In this document: positions 41,659 to 49,448 of the stretch, in pieces
Layout of the letters: every line of letters begins with the position of its first letter
Numbering within the stretch: position 1 is the first letter of the stretch
Origin: Streptomyces sp. col6
GTDB lineage: Bacteria > Actinomycetota > Actinomycetes > Streptomycetales > Streptomycetaceae
Length of the DNA: 64,000 bases
Direction of reading: 5' to 3'
Assembly: GCF_008042035.1 (NCBI RefSeq)
Contig: NZ_RDBL01000027.1
Coordinates: 274,473 to 338,472, forward strand
Program-made: the position numbers and the translations under genes
The notes under the pieces: model-generated
Database searches by the model: none
What the model was told of the DNA's origin: nothing
Seen by the model: the letters and a program-made list of their open reading frames with translations, nothing else

Positions 41659-42948
41659 TCAGCGCAGCCGTACCGGCAGGGCGTCGATGCCGTAGACGAT
41701 CGACAGCTTGCGGAAGGCCAGGTCCTGCGGCTGGGCGGCGAGCCGCATCTCGGGAAACCGCCTGACCAGGGCCGGAAAGGCGGAACGCAGCTCCATCCGG
41801 GCCAGCTCCGCGCCGATGCAGCGGTGGATGCCGTGCCCGAAGGCGAGGTGGCCGGCCGGAGTGACCCGGTCCACATCGAAACGCCCGTCGTCCGTGACGT
41901 ACGCCGGGTCCCGGTTGGCCCCGCTCAGCGAGCAGAGCACCATGTCGCCGCGCGGGATGACCACCCCGGCGATCTCGATGTCCTCGCGGGCGAACCGGGG
42001 GAAGGCGATCTGCACGGCGGAGAGGTAGCGCAGCACCTCCTCCGCGAAGGGCGCCGTCACGCCGTCGTCCGTACGCAGCCGCGCCGCCACCTCCGGGTTC
42101 CGCAGCAGGACGAGGGCGCCGAGCGCGATCGTGCTGGCGGTCGTCTCGAACCCGCCGGTGAGCACCCCGTCGGCCAGGCCCGCCAGTTCCTCGTCGTCGA
42201 CGCTGTCCCCGTGCTCCCGCACGATCATGCCGAGCAGGCCGTCGCCGGGGTCGCGCCGCTGGGCCCGGACGACGCCCCGGAAGTAGTCGAGCGACGCGGA
42301 CATGGCGCCGAACGGCGCGGTCGTCCCGGCGAACAGGTCGAAGCGGTCCATGGCCAGCTTCTGGAAGTCGTCGCGGTCCTCGTACGGAACCCCGAGCAGT
42401 TCGCAGATGGTCAGGGACGGCACGGGCAGCGCGAAGGCGTGCACCAGGTCGACCGGTCCCGGCGCGGCGGCCATCGCGTCCAGGCGCTCCGCGACGATGG
42501 CGTCGATCCTCGGCGTCAGGCGGCGCAGCCGGCGCATCGTGAACTCCGGGGTCAGGATGCGACGCAGCCGCGTGTGCACCGGCGGATCGCTGAAGCCCAG
42601 CCCGCCGGGGCTGTGTTCGGCGACTATGCCCGCGTTGCCCGCGAGATGGGCGAAGTCGGTGCTGAAGCCCTCGGTGGAGCCGAGCACGGCCTTCGACTCC
42701 TCGTAGCCGGTGACCACCCAGGCGTCCATGCCGAACGGCAGGGCCACCCTGGTCACCGGCGAGCTCGCCCTGACGTCGGCGAGCTGCCGCACCGGGTCGA
42801 GCCCTTCCCTGCGCAGCGGCATCAACAGCTGCTCGGGGAGGAGCTTGATGGTGGAGGACCCGAGTCCGTGCTTCTGGATCCGGGCCAGGTAGCTGCGTCC
42901 GAGCCGGGCGGTGATGCGGGAACGGAACGTCGTCGTACTCAATGTCAC
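41659..42948 (-). CDS. Cytochrome P450
   Basis: 429-aa soluble bacterial P450 monooxygenase. The heme-binding loop is FGHGIHRCIGAELAR with proximal C377. The I-helix oxygen-activation motif is GGFETTAST, the K-helix motif is EEVLRY, and PRFAREDIEI is seen near 315. No ferredoxin or biosynthetic genes adjoin, so this is an orphan P450 with unknown substrate. It starts at GTG 42948. A CATAAT -10 about 100 nt upstream is the best promoter candidate. The 235 bp to the next gene otherwise hold only the toxin-antitoxin operator. Confidence 0.93.
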   Translation of the reverse strand: MTLSTTTFRSRITARLGRSYLARIQKHGLGSSTIKLLPEQLLMPLRREGLDPVRQLADVRASSPVTRVALPFGMDAWVVTGYEESKAVLGSTEGFSTDFAHLAGNAGIVAEHSPGGLGFSDPPVHTRLRRILTPEFTMRRLRRLTPRIDAIVAERLDAMAAAPGPVDLVHAFALPVPSLTICELLGVPYEDRDDFQKLAMDRFDLFAGTTAPFGAMSASLDYFRGVVRAQRRDPGDGLLGMIVREHGDSVDDEELAGLADGVLTGGFETTASTIALGALVLLRNPEVAARLRTDDGVTAPFAEEVLRYLSAVQIAFPRFAREDIEIAGVVIPRGDMVLCSLSGANRDPAYVTDDGRFDVDRVTPAGHLAFGHGIHRCIGAELARMELRSAFPALVRRFPEMRLAAQPQDLAFRKLSIVYGIDALPVRLR

Positions 42949-43155
42949 TCCATGAGTCGTCGCGAGATCTGGTCGGTTGGCGCACCTGCGGCGCCGAGAC
43001 GTGGCCGACTGCGGTGACTTCGGCTACCTGAGCAGGAATTATGACCACGTGTTCGAGCACTGGGGGGCCGGGGTGCGGAATAGGTCCGCGACATCCCGGC
43101 GGGACGGGCGCGCGGCGGCCGCCGGACTCCCGCCCGCGTCCCTCCTCTTGCCGGT

Positions 43156-43177
43156 GCTAGCGATTGCGCGCTAGCGT
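43156..43177 (+). promoter_or_regulatory. Toxin-antitoxin promoter/operator
   Basis: GCTAGCG (43156-43162) and CGCTAGC (43169-43175) form a perfect 7-bp inverted repeat with a 6-bp spacer that overlaps the -10 TAGCGT (43172-43177). The antitoxin GTG begins 6 nt later. Autorepression by the ribbon-helix-helix antitoxin is the natural reading. Confidence 0.65.
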
Positions 43178-43183
43178 GAGGGG

Positions 43184-43411
43184 GTGCCCAAGACACAGCT
43201 GAACGTTCGAGTGGACGAGGCCACCGCGGAGGCCGCGAGGCAACGCGCGCTCCAGAGGGGGATGAGCGTGAACCGCTACATAGAGGAGCTCGTCAAACAG
43301 GACGCGGGCGAGGTGGGACACACCTTCGTCGAGGCCGCGGCGGACTTCATGAAGCAGTACGAATCGGTGTTCGCCGAGGAGTTCGGCACGGAGGGCAAAG
43401 GCACCCGTTGA
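43184..43411 (+). CDS. Ribbon-helix-helix antitoxin
   Basis: 75-aa protein with an N-terminal Arc/MetJ-type ribbon-helix-helix: QLNVRVDEATAEAARQRALQ with the following RGMSVNRYIEELV. An acidic C-terminal tail, suited to toxin neutralisation, follows. The stop overlaps the toxin's TTG start (TTGA), giving translational coupling. GTG 43184 is 6 nt after the -10; the intervening GAGGGG could also act as a weak SD. It is expected to bind the inverted repeat over its promoter. Confidence 0.85.
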   Translation: MPKTQLNVRVDEATAEAARQRALQRGMSVNRYIEELVKQDAGEVGHTFVEAAADFMKQYESVFAEEFGTEGKGTR

Positions 43412-43779
43412 ACCTCCGGATCCAACTCTCCTGGCTGCTCATGGTCGCGGAGCACAAGACGCCCGGCGACCCGCAGGTGACCGACTGGGGCGCCCTGGTC
43501 GCGGCCGTCGCGCGCCACGAGGCGGAGATCTTCGGCAGCCCCGTCTACAGCGATCCGCACTCCAGGGCCGCGGCCCTGCTGCAACTGCTGCTGCACGTCC
43601 CGGCACTGGAACGTTCCAACGCCATGTTCGCCTCCGCCGTCGCCTACGGCTATCTGGTGGCGTCCGGACTCAAGGTCATCACGTCGCCCGAGCAGGTGCG
43701 GGATCTGGCCCTGCTGGTGAAACAGGGCGAGGCCGATGTCCGGGCCATCGCCGACGAACTGCGCCAGTGGAGTCTGTGA
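43408..43779 (+). CDS. Fic/Doc-like toxin with degenerate catalytic motif
   Basis: 123-aa mostly helical protein that I recognise as the toxin partner annotated in streptomycetes as a Fic family TA toxin. The region corresponding to the Fic motif HPFx(D/E)GN(G/K)R reads LLHVPALERSNAMFAS (about 69-84). The His is kept, but the Pro-Phe, acidic-Gly-Asn and Arg positions do not align, so AMP-transfer or kinase chemistry is doubtful. A late VRAIADELRQW helix resembles the Doc C-terminus. TTG 43408 overlaps the antitoxin stop. Assignment of the gene is good; activity is uncertain. Confidence 0.75.
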   Translation: MNLRIQLSWLLMVAEHKTPGDPQVTDWGALVAAVARHEAEIFGSPVYSDPHSRAAALLQLLLHVPALERSNAMFASAVAYGYLVASGLKVITSPEQVRDLALLVKQGEADVRAIADELRQWSL

Positions 43780-43792
43780 GCGAGGGTGTGGC

Positions 43793-44476
43793 CTACCGCC
43801 GTGTCGTCACGACAGGTCCGCGTGCCACGCCCAGCACGCAGGACGAGGTGGGCAGCCGGATGCCCCCCTCAGGCAGGTTGACCCGCCGGTACGACTCCAC
43901 CGTGAAGCCGGCCGCCGTGATCGCTGCGAGCGTGTCGCGCGAGGTGTGACAGCCCCCGGCCACCCAGGGCCAGAAGGTACGGTCCAGGGCGCGCTGGGTC
44001 GCCGCCATGGCCCGCTCGTCCGCCCGGACGTGCTCGAAGAACCGCAGCTCGGCACCCGGGCGCAGTACCCGCCGGATCTCCGCGAGCGACCGCTCCACGT
44101 CCCTCACGGTGCACAGCACCAGCGAGGCCACCGCCCCGTCGAAGGCCTCGCTCTTCACCGGCAGCGCCTCCGCCGTCCCCGGCACCACATCCACCGGGAT
44201 GCCCGCCCGCAGCGCCGAGCGCACGGCCAGGCGGCGCAGCGTGCGCTCGGGTTCGATCGCCACCACCTCCGACACCGGGGGCGGGTAGTGGGCGAAGTTC
44301 AGGCCGTTGCCGACGCCGATCTCGATGACCCGCCCGGTGAGCCCGGCCAGCAGCTCCGCCCGGATCGCCGCCAGACCGGCGGCGGACTCGGCGGCCACGC
44401 TCATCCGGGCGTAGCAGCGCGCGAAGACGGGGTGGTGCACCGCGTCCCTGGGGGTTCTCGTACTCCGCAGCCGCAT
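43793..44476 (-). CDS. Class I SAM-dependent methyltransferase
   Basis: 227-aa methyltransferase of the UbiE/ArsM-like type. SAM-binding motif I is VIEIGVGNGLNFAHYP (near 50-65), the acidic strand-2 end is AIEPE, and post-motifs are FDGAVASLVLCTV and RVLRPGAELRFFEHV. The substrate is unknown. ATG 44476 has GAGGAGG upstream with good spacing. Its stop is 14 bp from the convergent toxin gene. An AAGGT/ACCTT inverted repeat (44556-44570) lies upstream in its 229-bp leader/promoter region. Confidence 0.9.
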   Translation of the reverse strand: MRLRSTRTPRDAVHHPVFARCYARMSVAAESAAGLAAIRAELLAGLTGRVIEIGVGNGLNFAHYPPPVSEVVAIEPERTLRRLAVRSALRAGIPVDVVPGTAEALPVKSEAFDGAVASLVLCTVRDVERSLAEIRRVLRPGAELRFFEHVRADERAMAATQRALDRTFWPWVAGGCHTSRDTLAAITAAGFTVESYRRVNLPEGGIRLPTSSCVLGVARGPVVTTRR

Positions 44477-44705
44477 GGCGACCTCCTCGAAGGACCGGAT
44501 CGCCCGCGCCGGCGGCGGCGTACGCCCCGCGCGGCCCGAGCGGCCGGGAAAGGCAAAGGTCCGGCACCTTCGATTCTGCCCCGTTACGGGCGACGTAGCC
44601 GGGCGGCGAAGGAGCACGAGCCGGGGGTCCCGCGGCCGAGCCGGACGGGGACGCCCGAGACCATGGCGCCCCGCCGGACACCGCGGCCCCCGGCATGCGC
44701 TCCGC

Positions 44706-45395
44706 TCAGCCCAGCGGCCTGTGCCCGCCCAGCGGTTCCGCCAGCCAGTCCGCCGCCCGCGCACGGAAATCCGCCGGTGCGAGCGACCCCGCACCTTCGG
44801 GAACGATGCCGAGCAGCGGGGCCCCCGCGGCCACCGGCAGGTCCGCCACATTGCAGCGCTCCGCCAGGTCCGGCGCGCCCGGCATGCTGCCGATGACCAC
44901 GCCCGGGCAGTCGAGTTCCCGGGCCCGCAGCGCCTCCGCCGTCAGCGCCGTGGAGTTCAGCGTGCCCAGACCGGCCGGGGCCACCACCAGGACCGGGGCC
45001 GCCAGCAGCCGGGCCGCGTCCGCCAGGGTCGCGCCCTCGTCGTCGAACCGTACGAGCAGCCCGCCCGCGCCCTCGACCAGGACCAGGTCGTGGTCGGCGG
45101 CCAGCTTCGCCGCCGCCTCGGCGATCTCGTACGGGCGTACCGGCTCCATTCCGGCCCGCCGTGCCGCCGTCGCGGGCGCCAACGGCTCGGGGAAACGCGC
45201 CAGTTCGACCGCCGTCACATGCGTGCCCGCCAGCCGCGCCACCTCGGCCGCGTCGCCCGGCTCGCCCGGCTCCAGACCGGTCTGGGCCGGCTTGAGCACC
45301 GCCACCCGACGGTGCGCGGCGGCCGCCGCCACGGCGGCCGTCACGATCGTCTTGCCGATTTCCGTGCCGGTGCCCGTCACCACCAGAACGCCCAT
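44706..45395 (-). CDS. bioD: Dethiobiotin synthetase
   Basis: 229-aa ATP-dependent carboxylase that closes the ureido ring of dethiobiotin from DAPA. The P-loop-like TGTGTEIGKTIVTAA at the N-terminus, LKPAQTG and VEGAGGLLV are the family motifs. It is the last gene of the leftward bioB-bioA-bioD operon, 3 bp after bioA. Confidence 0.95.
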   Translation of the reverse strand: MGVLVVTGTGTEIGKTIVTAAVAAAAAHRRVAVLKPAQTGLEPGEPGDAAEVARLAGTHVTAVELARFPEPLAPATAARRAGMEPVRPYEIAEAAAKLAADHDLVLVEGAGGLLVRFDDEGATLADAARLLAAPVLVVAPAGLGTLNSTALTAEALRARELDCPGVVIGSMPGAPDLAERCNVADLPVAAGAPLLGIVPEGAGSLAPADFRARAADWLAEPLGGHRPLG

Positions 45396-45398
45396 GTC

Positions 45399-46703
45399 TC
45401 AGCCCTCCCGCGCCGCAGCGCACACGGCGCGGCAGATCCGTGCCACGTCGTCGTCACCGGTCACATACGGCGGCATGGTGTAGACGAGGTCGCGGAACGG
45501 CCGCAGCCACACCCCTTCGCGCACCGCCGCCGCTGTCGCCGCCGCCATGTCCACCTCGTGGTCCAGCTGCACCACGCCGATCGCGCCGAGGACCCGCACA
45601 TCGCGGACCCCGGGCAGCGCCCGCGCCCCAGCCAGCCCCTCGGTCAGCCCGGCCTCGATGCGCTTGACCTCCTGCGCCCAGTCCTGGCCGAGCAGCAGGT
45701 CGATGGAGGCGCAGGCCACCGCGGCGGCGAGCGGATTGCCCATGAACGTCGGGCCGTGGGCGAGCACCGGCACCTCGCCGCGCGAGATGCCCTCGGCCAC
45801 CTCGCTCGTGCACAGCGTCGCCGCCATGGTCAGATAGCCGCCGGTCAGCGCCTTGCCCACGCACATCACGTCCGGGGAGACCCCCGCGTGGCCGGCGGCG
45901 AAGAGCTGTCCCGTACGGCCGAAGCCCGTGGCGATCTCGTCGAACACGAGCAGCACGCCGTACGCGTCGCACGCCTCGCGCAGCACCCGCAGATAGCCGG
46001 GGGAGTGGAAGCGCATCCCCCCGGCGCCCTGGACCACCGGCTCCACGATCACGGCCGCCAGCTCGTCCGCGTGCCGTTCGATCAGCTCGTGCAGGTGTGC
46101 CGCGTACGCGGGGTCGGGCTCGGCGTCGTATCCGGCGGGCGGTTCGTCGGCGAAGACCTGACGCGGCAGTGCGCCCGACCACAGCTCGTGCATCCCGCCC
46201 TCGGGGTCGCACACCGACATGGGCTGCCAGGTGTCCCCGTGGTACCCGCCGCGCCAGGTCAGCAGCCGCTTCTTGGCCGGCCGCCCGGCCGAGCGCCAGT
46301 ACTGCAGGCACATCTTCACGGCCACCTCGACCGACACGGAGCCCGAGTCGGCGAGGAAGACGTGGCGCAGCGGCTCCGGGGTGATCTCCACCAGCCGGGC
46401 AGCCAGCCGCACGGCGGGCTCGTGCGTGAGCCCGCCGAACATCACATGGCTCATCCGGTCCAGCTGACCGCGCGCCGCCTCGTTCAGCACCGGGTGGTTG
46501 TAGCCGTGCACGGCGGACCACCAGGACGACATCCCGTCGACCAACTCGTGCTGCCCGTGGGCGGGTTCGGCGAGCCGCAGCCGGACCCCGGACGCGGACT
46601 CCACGATCAGCGGCTCCTGCCGGCCCGGCATCGGGCCGTAGGGGTGCCAGACGTGCGTCCGGTCCAGGTCCCGGAGTACGGCGGGGGAGAGCGGCTCAGG
46701 CAT
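45399..46703 (-). CDS. bioA: Adenosylmethionine-8-amino-7-oxononanoate aminotransferase
   Basis: 434-aa fold-type I PLP aminotransferase making DAPA from KAPA with SAM as amino donor. Motifs are HVWHPYGPMPGR, GMSSWWSAVHGYNHP, DSGSVSVEVA, FDEIATGFGRTG and GKALTGGYL, the last containing the PLP lysine. Its ATG overlaps the bioB stop by 8 bp (ATGCCTGA), so translation is probably coupled. Complete length for the family. Confidence 0.96.
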   Translation of the reverse strand: MPEPLSPAVLRDLDRTHVWHPYGPMPGRQEPLIVESASGVRLRLAEPAHGQHELVDGMSSWWSAVHGYNHPVLNEAARGQLDRMSHVMFGGLTHEPAVRLAARLVEITPEPLRHVFLADSGSVSVEVAVKMCLQYWRSAGRPAKKRLLTWRGGYHGDTWQPMSVCDPEGGMHELWSGALPRQVFADEPPAGYDAEPDPAYAAHLHELIERHADELAAVIVEPVVQGAGGMRFHSPGYLRVLREACDAYGVLLVFDEIATGFGRTGQLFAAGHAGVSPDVMCVGKALTGGYLTMAATLCTSEVAEGISRGEVPVLAHGPTFMGNPLAAAVACASIDLLLGQDWAQEVKRIEAGLTEGLAGARALPGVRDVRVLGAIGVVQLDHEVDMAAATAAAVREGVWLRPFRDLVYTMPPYVTGDDDVARICRAVCAAAREG

Positions 46704-47928
46704 TGGGAGCGAGATCCGTGCCCGCGCCGCGGCGGCGGACCGCTACCAGATCCGTACGGGCACCCGGAACCTGCGGCTCCGAAGCCTCCGCAGCGGCGGC
46801 GACGGTCTCGGCCTCCGCCGACGGCGCCTCGCCGCAGGGGCCGCAGCCACCTCCGTGCGAACCGCAGCCTCCCGACTCCGATGCCGCATCACCGGCGTGC
46901 GAGCCGCAGCCGGCCGCCACGTCCGCGCGGTGCCGGGGGAGCGTCGTCGTACCCGCACCCTCCACCTCGAAGCCGGCGTCCGCGATCATGTCCAGGTCCG
47001 CCTGGCCCGCCTGGCCCTCGCTGGTCAGATAGTCGCCCAGGAAGATCGAGTTGACCAGGTTGAGGGCGAGCGGCTGCATCGAACGCAGATGGACCTCGCG
47101 CCCGCCCGCGAGCCGCACCTCGACGTCCGGGCAGACGAACCGCACCATCGCCAGGATGCGCAGGCAGCGCTGCGGCGTCAGGTTCCACTCCTTGGCGAGC
47201 GGGGTCCCCTCGAACGGGATCAGGAAGTTGACCGGCACCGAGTCCGGGTCCAGCTCGCGCAGCGAGAAGACCACGTCGACCAGGTCGCCGTCGCTCTCGC
47301 CCATGCCCGCGATCAGCCCCGAGCACGCGGAGAGACCGGCGGCCTGCGCCTGGTGCACCGTGTCCACACGGTCGGCGTAGGTGTGGGTGGTGGTGATCTC
47401 CCCGTACGTCCCCTCGGACGTGTTGAGGTTGTGGTTGTACGCGTCGGCGCCCGCCGAGCGCAGCCGGTCGGCCTGCCCCTCGGAGAGCAGACCGAGGCAG
47501 GCGCACACCTCGACGCCCTCGTTCTGCTCCTTGATGGCCTCGATGGTCTTCGAGACCCGGTCGACGTCCCGGTCCGTCGGGCCCCGGCCGCTGGCCACCA
47601 GGCAGACGCGCTTGGCGCCCCCGGCCACCCCCGCGGCCGCCGCCTTCGACGCCTCGTCGGGCTTCAGCCAGGTGTACTTGAGGATCTCGGCCTTGGAGCC
47701 GAGCCGCTGCGAACAGTACGAGCAGTCCTCGGGGCAGAGCCCGGACTTCAGATTGACCAGATAGTTCAGCTTCACCCGCCGCCCGAACCACTGACGGCGC
47801 ACCTTGCCGGCCGCGGCCACCACGTCGAGCAGTTCGTCGTCCGGGGTCGCCAGTACGGCGAGCGCTTCTTCACGGGTCGGCAGCTCGCGCCGCAGCCCCT
47901 TGTCCACCAGCGTGTTCAGGAGGTCCAT
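46696..47928 (-). CDS. bioB: Biotin synthase with Cys/Gly-rich C-terminal tail
   Basis: 410-aa radical SAM enzyme inserting sulfur into dethiobiotin. The radical [4Fe-4S] motif is C65-x3-C69-x2-C72 (LCPEDCSYCSQRLG), with YNHNLNTS and the later Arg/Cys ligands of the second cluster in the core (about 1-325). A tail of about 80 residues follows, beginning GCGSHAGDAAS and including GGCGSHGGGCGPC: five cysteines and two histidines among glycines, which could bind metal or a cluster. ATG 47928 has AGGA upstream. First gene of the bioBAD operon, divergent from bioF. Confidence 0.95.
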   Translation of the reverse strand: MDLLNTLVDKGLRRELPTREEALAVLATPDDELLDVVAAAGKVRRQWFGRRVKLNYLVNLKSGLCPEDCSYCSQRLGSKAEILKYTWLKPDEASKAAAAGVAGGAKRVCLVASGRGPTDRDVDRVSKTIEAIKEQNEGVEVCACLGLLSEGQADRLRSAGADAYNHNLNTSEGTYGEITTTHTYADRVDTVHQAQAAGLSACSGLIAGMGESDGDLVDVVFSLRELDPDSVPVNFLIPFEGTPLAKEWNLTPQRCLRILAMVRFVCPDVEVRLAGGREVHLRSMQPLALNLVNSIFLGDYLTSEGQAGQADLDMIADAGFEVEGAGTTTLPRHRADVAAGCGSHAGDAASESGGCGSHGGGCGPCGEAPSAEAETVAAAAEASEPQVPGARTDLVAVRRRGAGTDLAPNA

Positions 47929-47994
47929 GGCGACGATCCTGACGCACGGCACCGCCCGTAGCCAAGGAGGAACCGGACAACAGAGCTCACGGGG

Positions 47995-48014
47995 GGTGTG
48001 TGCATTGCCACACC
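47995..48014. promoter_or_regulatory. Palindrome between bioB and bioF
   Basis: GGTGTG (47995-48000) and CACACC (48009-48014) form a perfect 6-bp inverted repeat with an 8-bp spacer in the 141-bp gap between the divergent bioB and bioF starts. It is a candidate operator for a biotin repressor of the BirA or BioQ kind. A bioF -10 TAGGGT lies at 48036-48041. Confidence 0.5.
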
Positions 48015-48069
48015 GTGTCTCGTCGTGAGCGCGGTTAGGGTCTGTGAACTGCCTACAAGAGGGACGCCC

Positions 48070-49212
48070 ATGCCCGCCACCCCGTTCGACTGGATCGACG
48101 ACGAGGCCCGCCGGCGCGCGGACGCGGGGCTGGTCCGCAGGCTGCGGCCCCGGGACGCCGACGCGGAGCTGCTGGATCTCGCGAGCAACGACTACCTCGG
48201 CCTGACCCGGCACCCCGAGATCACCTCCGCCGCGGCGGACGCGGCACGCCGCTGGGGCGGCGGATCGACTGGCTCCCGTCTCGTCACGGGCTCGACCGCG
48301 CTTCACGCGGAACTCGAACGCGAACTCGCCGCGTTCTGCGGCTTCGAGGCCGCTCTCGTCCTCTCCTCCGGTTACGCCGCCAACCTCGCGGCCCTCACCG
48401 CACTCACCGGACGCGGCTCCCTCATCGCGTCGGACGCGGGCAACCACGCCTCCATCGTCGACGGCTGCCGGCTCTCCCGGGCCGAGACAGCCGTCGTCCC
48501 GCACGCCGACCCCGAAGCCCTCCGCAAGACGCTCGGCGGGCACCCCGGCCGGAAGCTGGCCGTCACCGACTCGGTCTTCTCCGTCGACGGCGACGCCGCG
48601 CCGCTGGACCGGCTGGCCGCCGTCTGCCGGGCGGAGGACGCCGCGCTCCTGGTGGACGACGCGCACGGGCTCGGCGTCCTCGGCGACGGCGGACGCGGCG
48701 CGCTCGCCGCGGCGGGACTCGCGGGCGACGAGGACGTCGTCGCCACGCTCACCCTCTCCAAGTCGCTGGGCAGCCAGGGCGGCGCGGTCCTGGGCCCCGC
48801 CCGGGTCATCGACCACCTGGTCAACACCGCCCGTACGTTCATCTTCGACACCGGGCTCGCCCCGGCGGCCGTCGGCGCGGCCCTGGGCGGACTGCGGCTG
48901 CTGCGCCGGGAACCGGAGCGCGCGCTCCGGGCGCGTACGGTCGCCACCGCGCTGTACGAGGGGCTGACGGCGGCCGGTCTGACCGCCGTGCGGCCCGACG
49001 CGGCCGTCGTCTCGGTCCGGGCGCCCTCGCCCGACGCCGCCGTCCGGTGGGCCGCCGACTGCAGGGCGGCCGGGATGGCGGTCGGCTGCTTCCGCCCGCC
49101 GTCCGTTCCCGACGGCATCTCGCGGCTGCGGCTCACCGCCCGCGCCGACCTGACGGACGGACAGATCGCGCGGGCGGTGGCGACGGTGCGGCAGACCGCG
49201 CCCCGGGACTGA
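48070..49212 (+). CDS. bioF: 8-amino-7-oxononanoate synthase
   Basis: 380-aa PLP enzyme of the alpha-oxoamine synthase family, condensing pimeloyl-ACP or pimeloyl-CoA with L-alanine. Seen are DLASNDYLGLTRHP (36-49), GSTGSRLVTGS, DDAHGLGVLG (196-205) and the PLP lysine K231 in TLTLSKSLGSQGGA. ATG 48070 has GAGGG about 6 nt upstream. It is transcribed away from bioBAD. No pimeloyl-synthesis genes (bioC/H/I/W) lie in the window. Its stop is 13 bp from the convergent DUF397 gene. Confidence 0.95.
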   Translation: MPATPFDWIDDEARRRADAGLVRRLRPRDADAELLDLASNDYLGLTRHPEITSAAADAARRWGGGSTGSRLVTGSTALHAELERELAAFCGFEAALVLSSGYAANLAALTALTGRGSLIASDAGNHASIVDGCRLSRAETAVVPHADPEALRKTLGGHPGRKLAVTDSVFSVDGDAAPLDRLAAVCRAEDAALLVDDAHGLGVLGDGGRGALAAAGLAGDEDVVATLTLSKSLGSQGGAVLGPARVIDHLVNTARTFIFDTGLAPAAVGAALGGLRLLRREPERALRARTVATALYEGLTAAGLTAVRPDAAVVSVRAPSPDAAVRWAADCRAAGMAVGCFRPPSVPDGISRLRLTARADLTDGQIARAVATVRQTAPRD

Positions 49213-49225
49213 GGCGCGGTCCGGT

Positions 49226-49423
49226 TCAGCGTTTCAGGCCGGAGACGAAGGACGTCCAGGCCGGGGTGGAGAACTCCAGGGGTGTCCTGGCCACGTCCTT
49301 GGAGTCGCGCACGGCCAGCAGCCGTCCGCTCTCGAACGGAGCGGTCTCCACGCAGTTGTTCATCCCTGTGCTGCGGCTGCTGCGCCGCCACCGTAAGACG
49401 TGCTGGGCGAGGCGATCGGGCAT
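49226..49423 (-). CDS. DUF397 protein containing a TTA codon
   Basis: 65-aa DUF397 protein (RWRRSSRSTGMNNCVETAP; VRDSKDVARTPLEFSTPAW). DUF397 proteins pair with XRE/DUF5753 regulators in Streptomyces development and antibiotic control, as in the whiJ and abaA-type loci. Leu10 is encoded by TTA (49396-49394), the rare codon read by bldA tRNA, so translation may be limited to late growth. ATG 49423 has GGAGGA close upstream. It lies 25 bp after the XRE gene on the same strand. Confidence 0.9.
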   Translation of the reverse strand: MPDRLAQHVLRWRRSSRSTGMNNCVETAPFESGRLLAVRDSKDVARTPLEFSTPAWTSFVSGLKR

Positions 49424-49448
49424 GACGCTTCCTCCGGGCGGTGGGGGG

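Noticed and set aside
41659..42948. Cytochrome P450 as part of a secondary-metabolite cluster
   Set aside because: Neighbours are a GNAT, CorC-like proteins and a toxin-antitoxin pair; no PKS, NRPS, terpene or ferredoxin gene is adjacent.
44556..44570. AAGGT/ACCTT inverted repeat upstream of the methyltransferase
   Set aside because: Only 5-bp arms, with no promoter recognised around it; too weak to call an operator.
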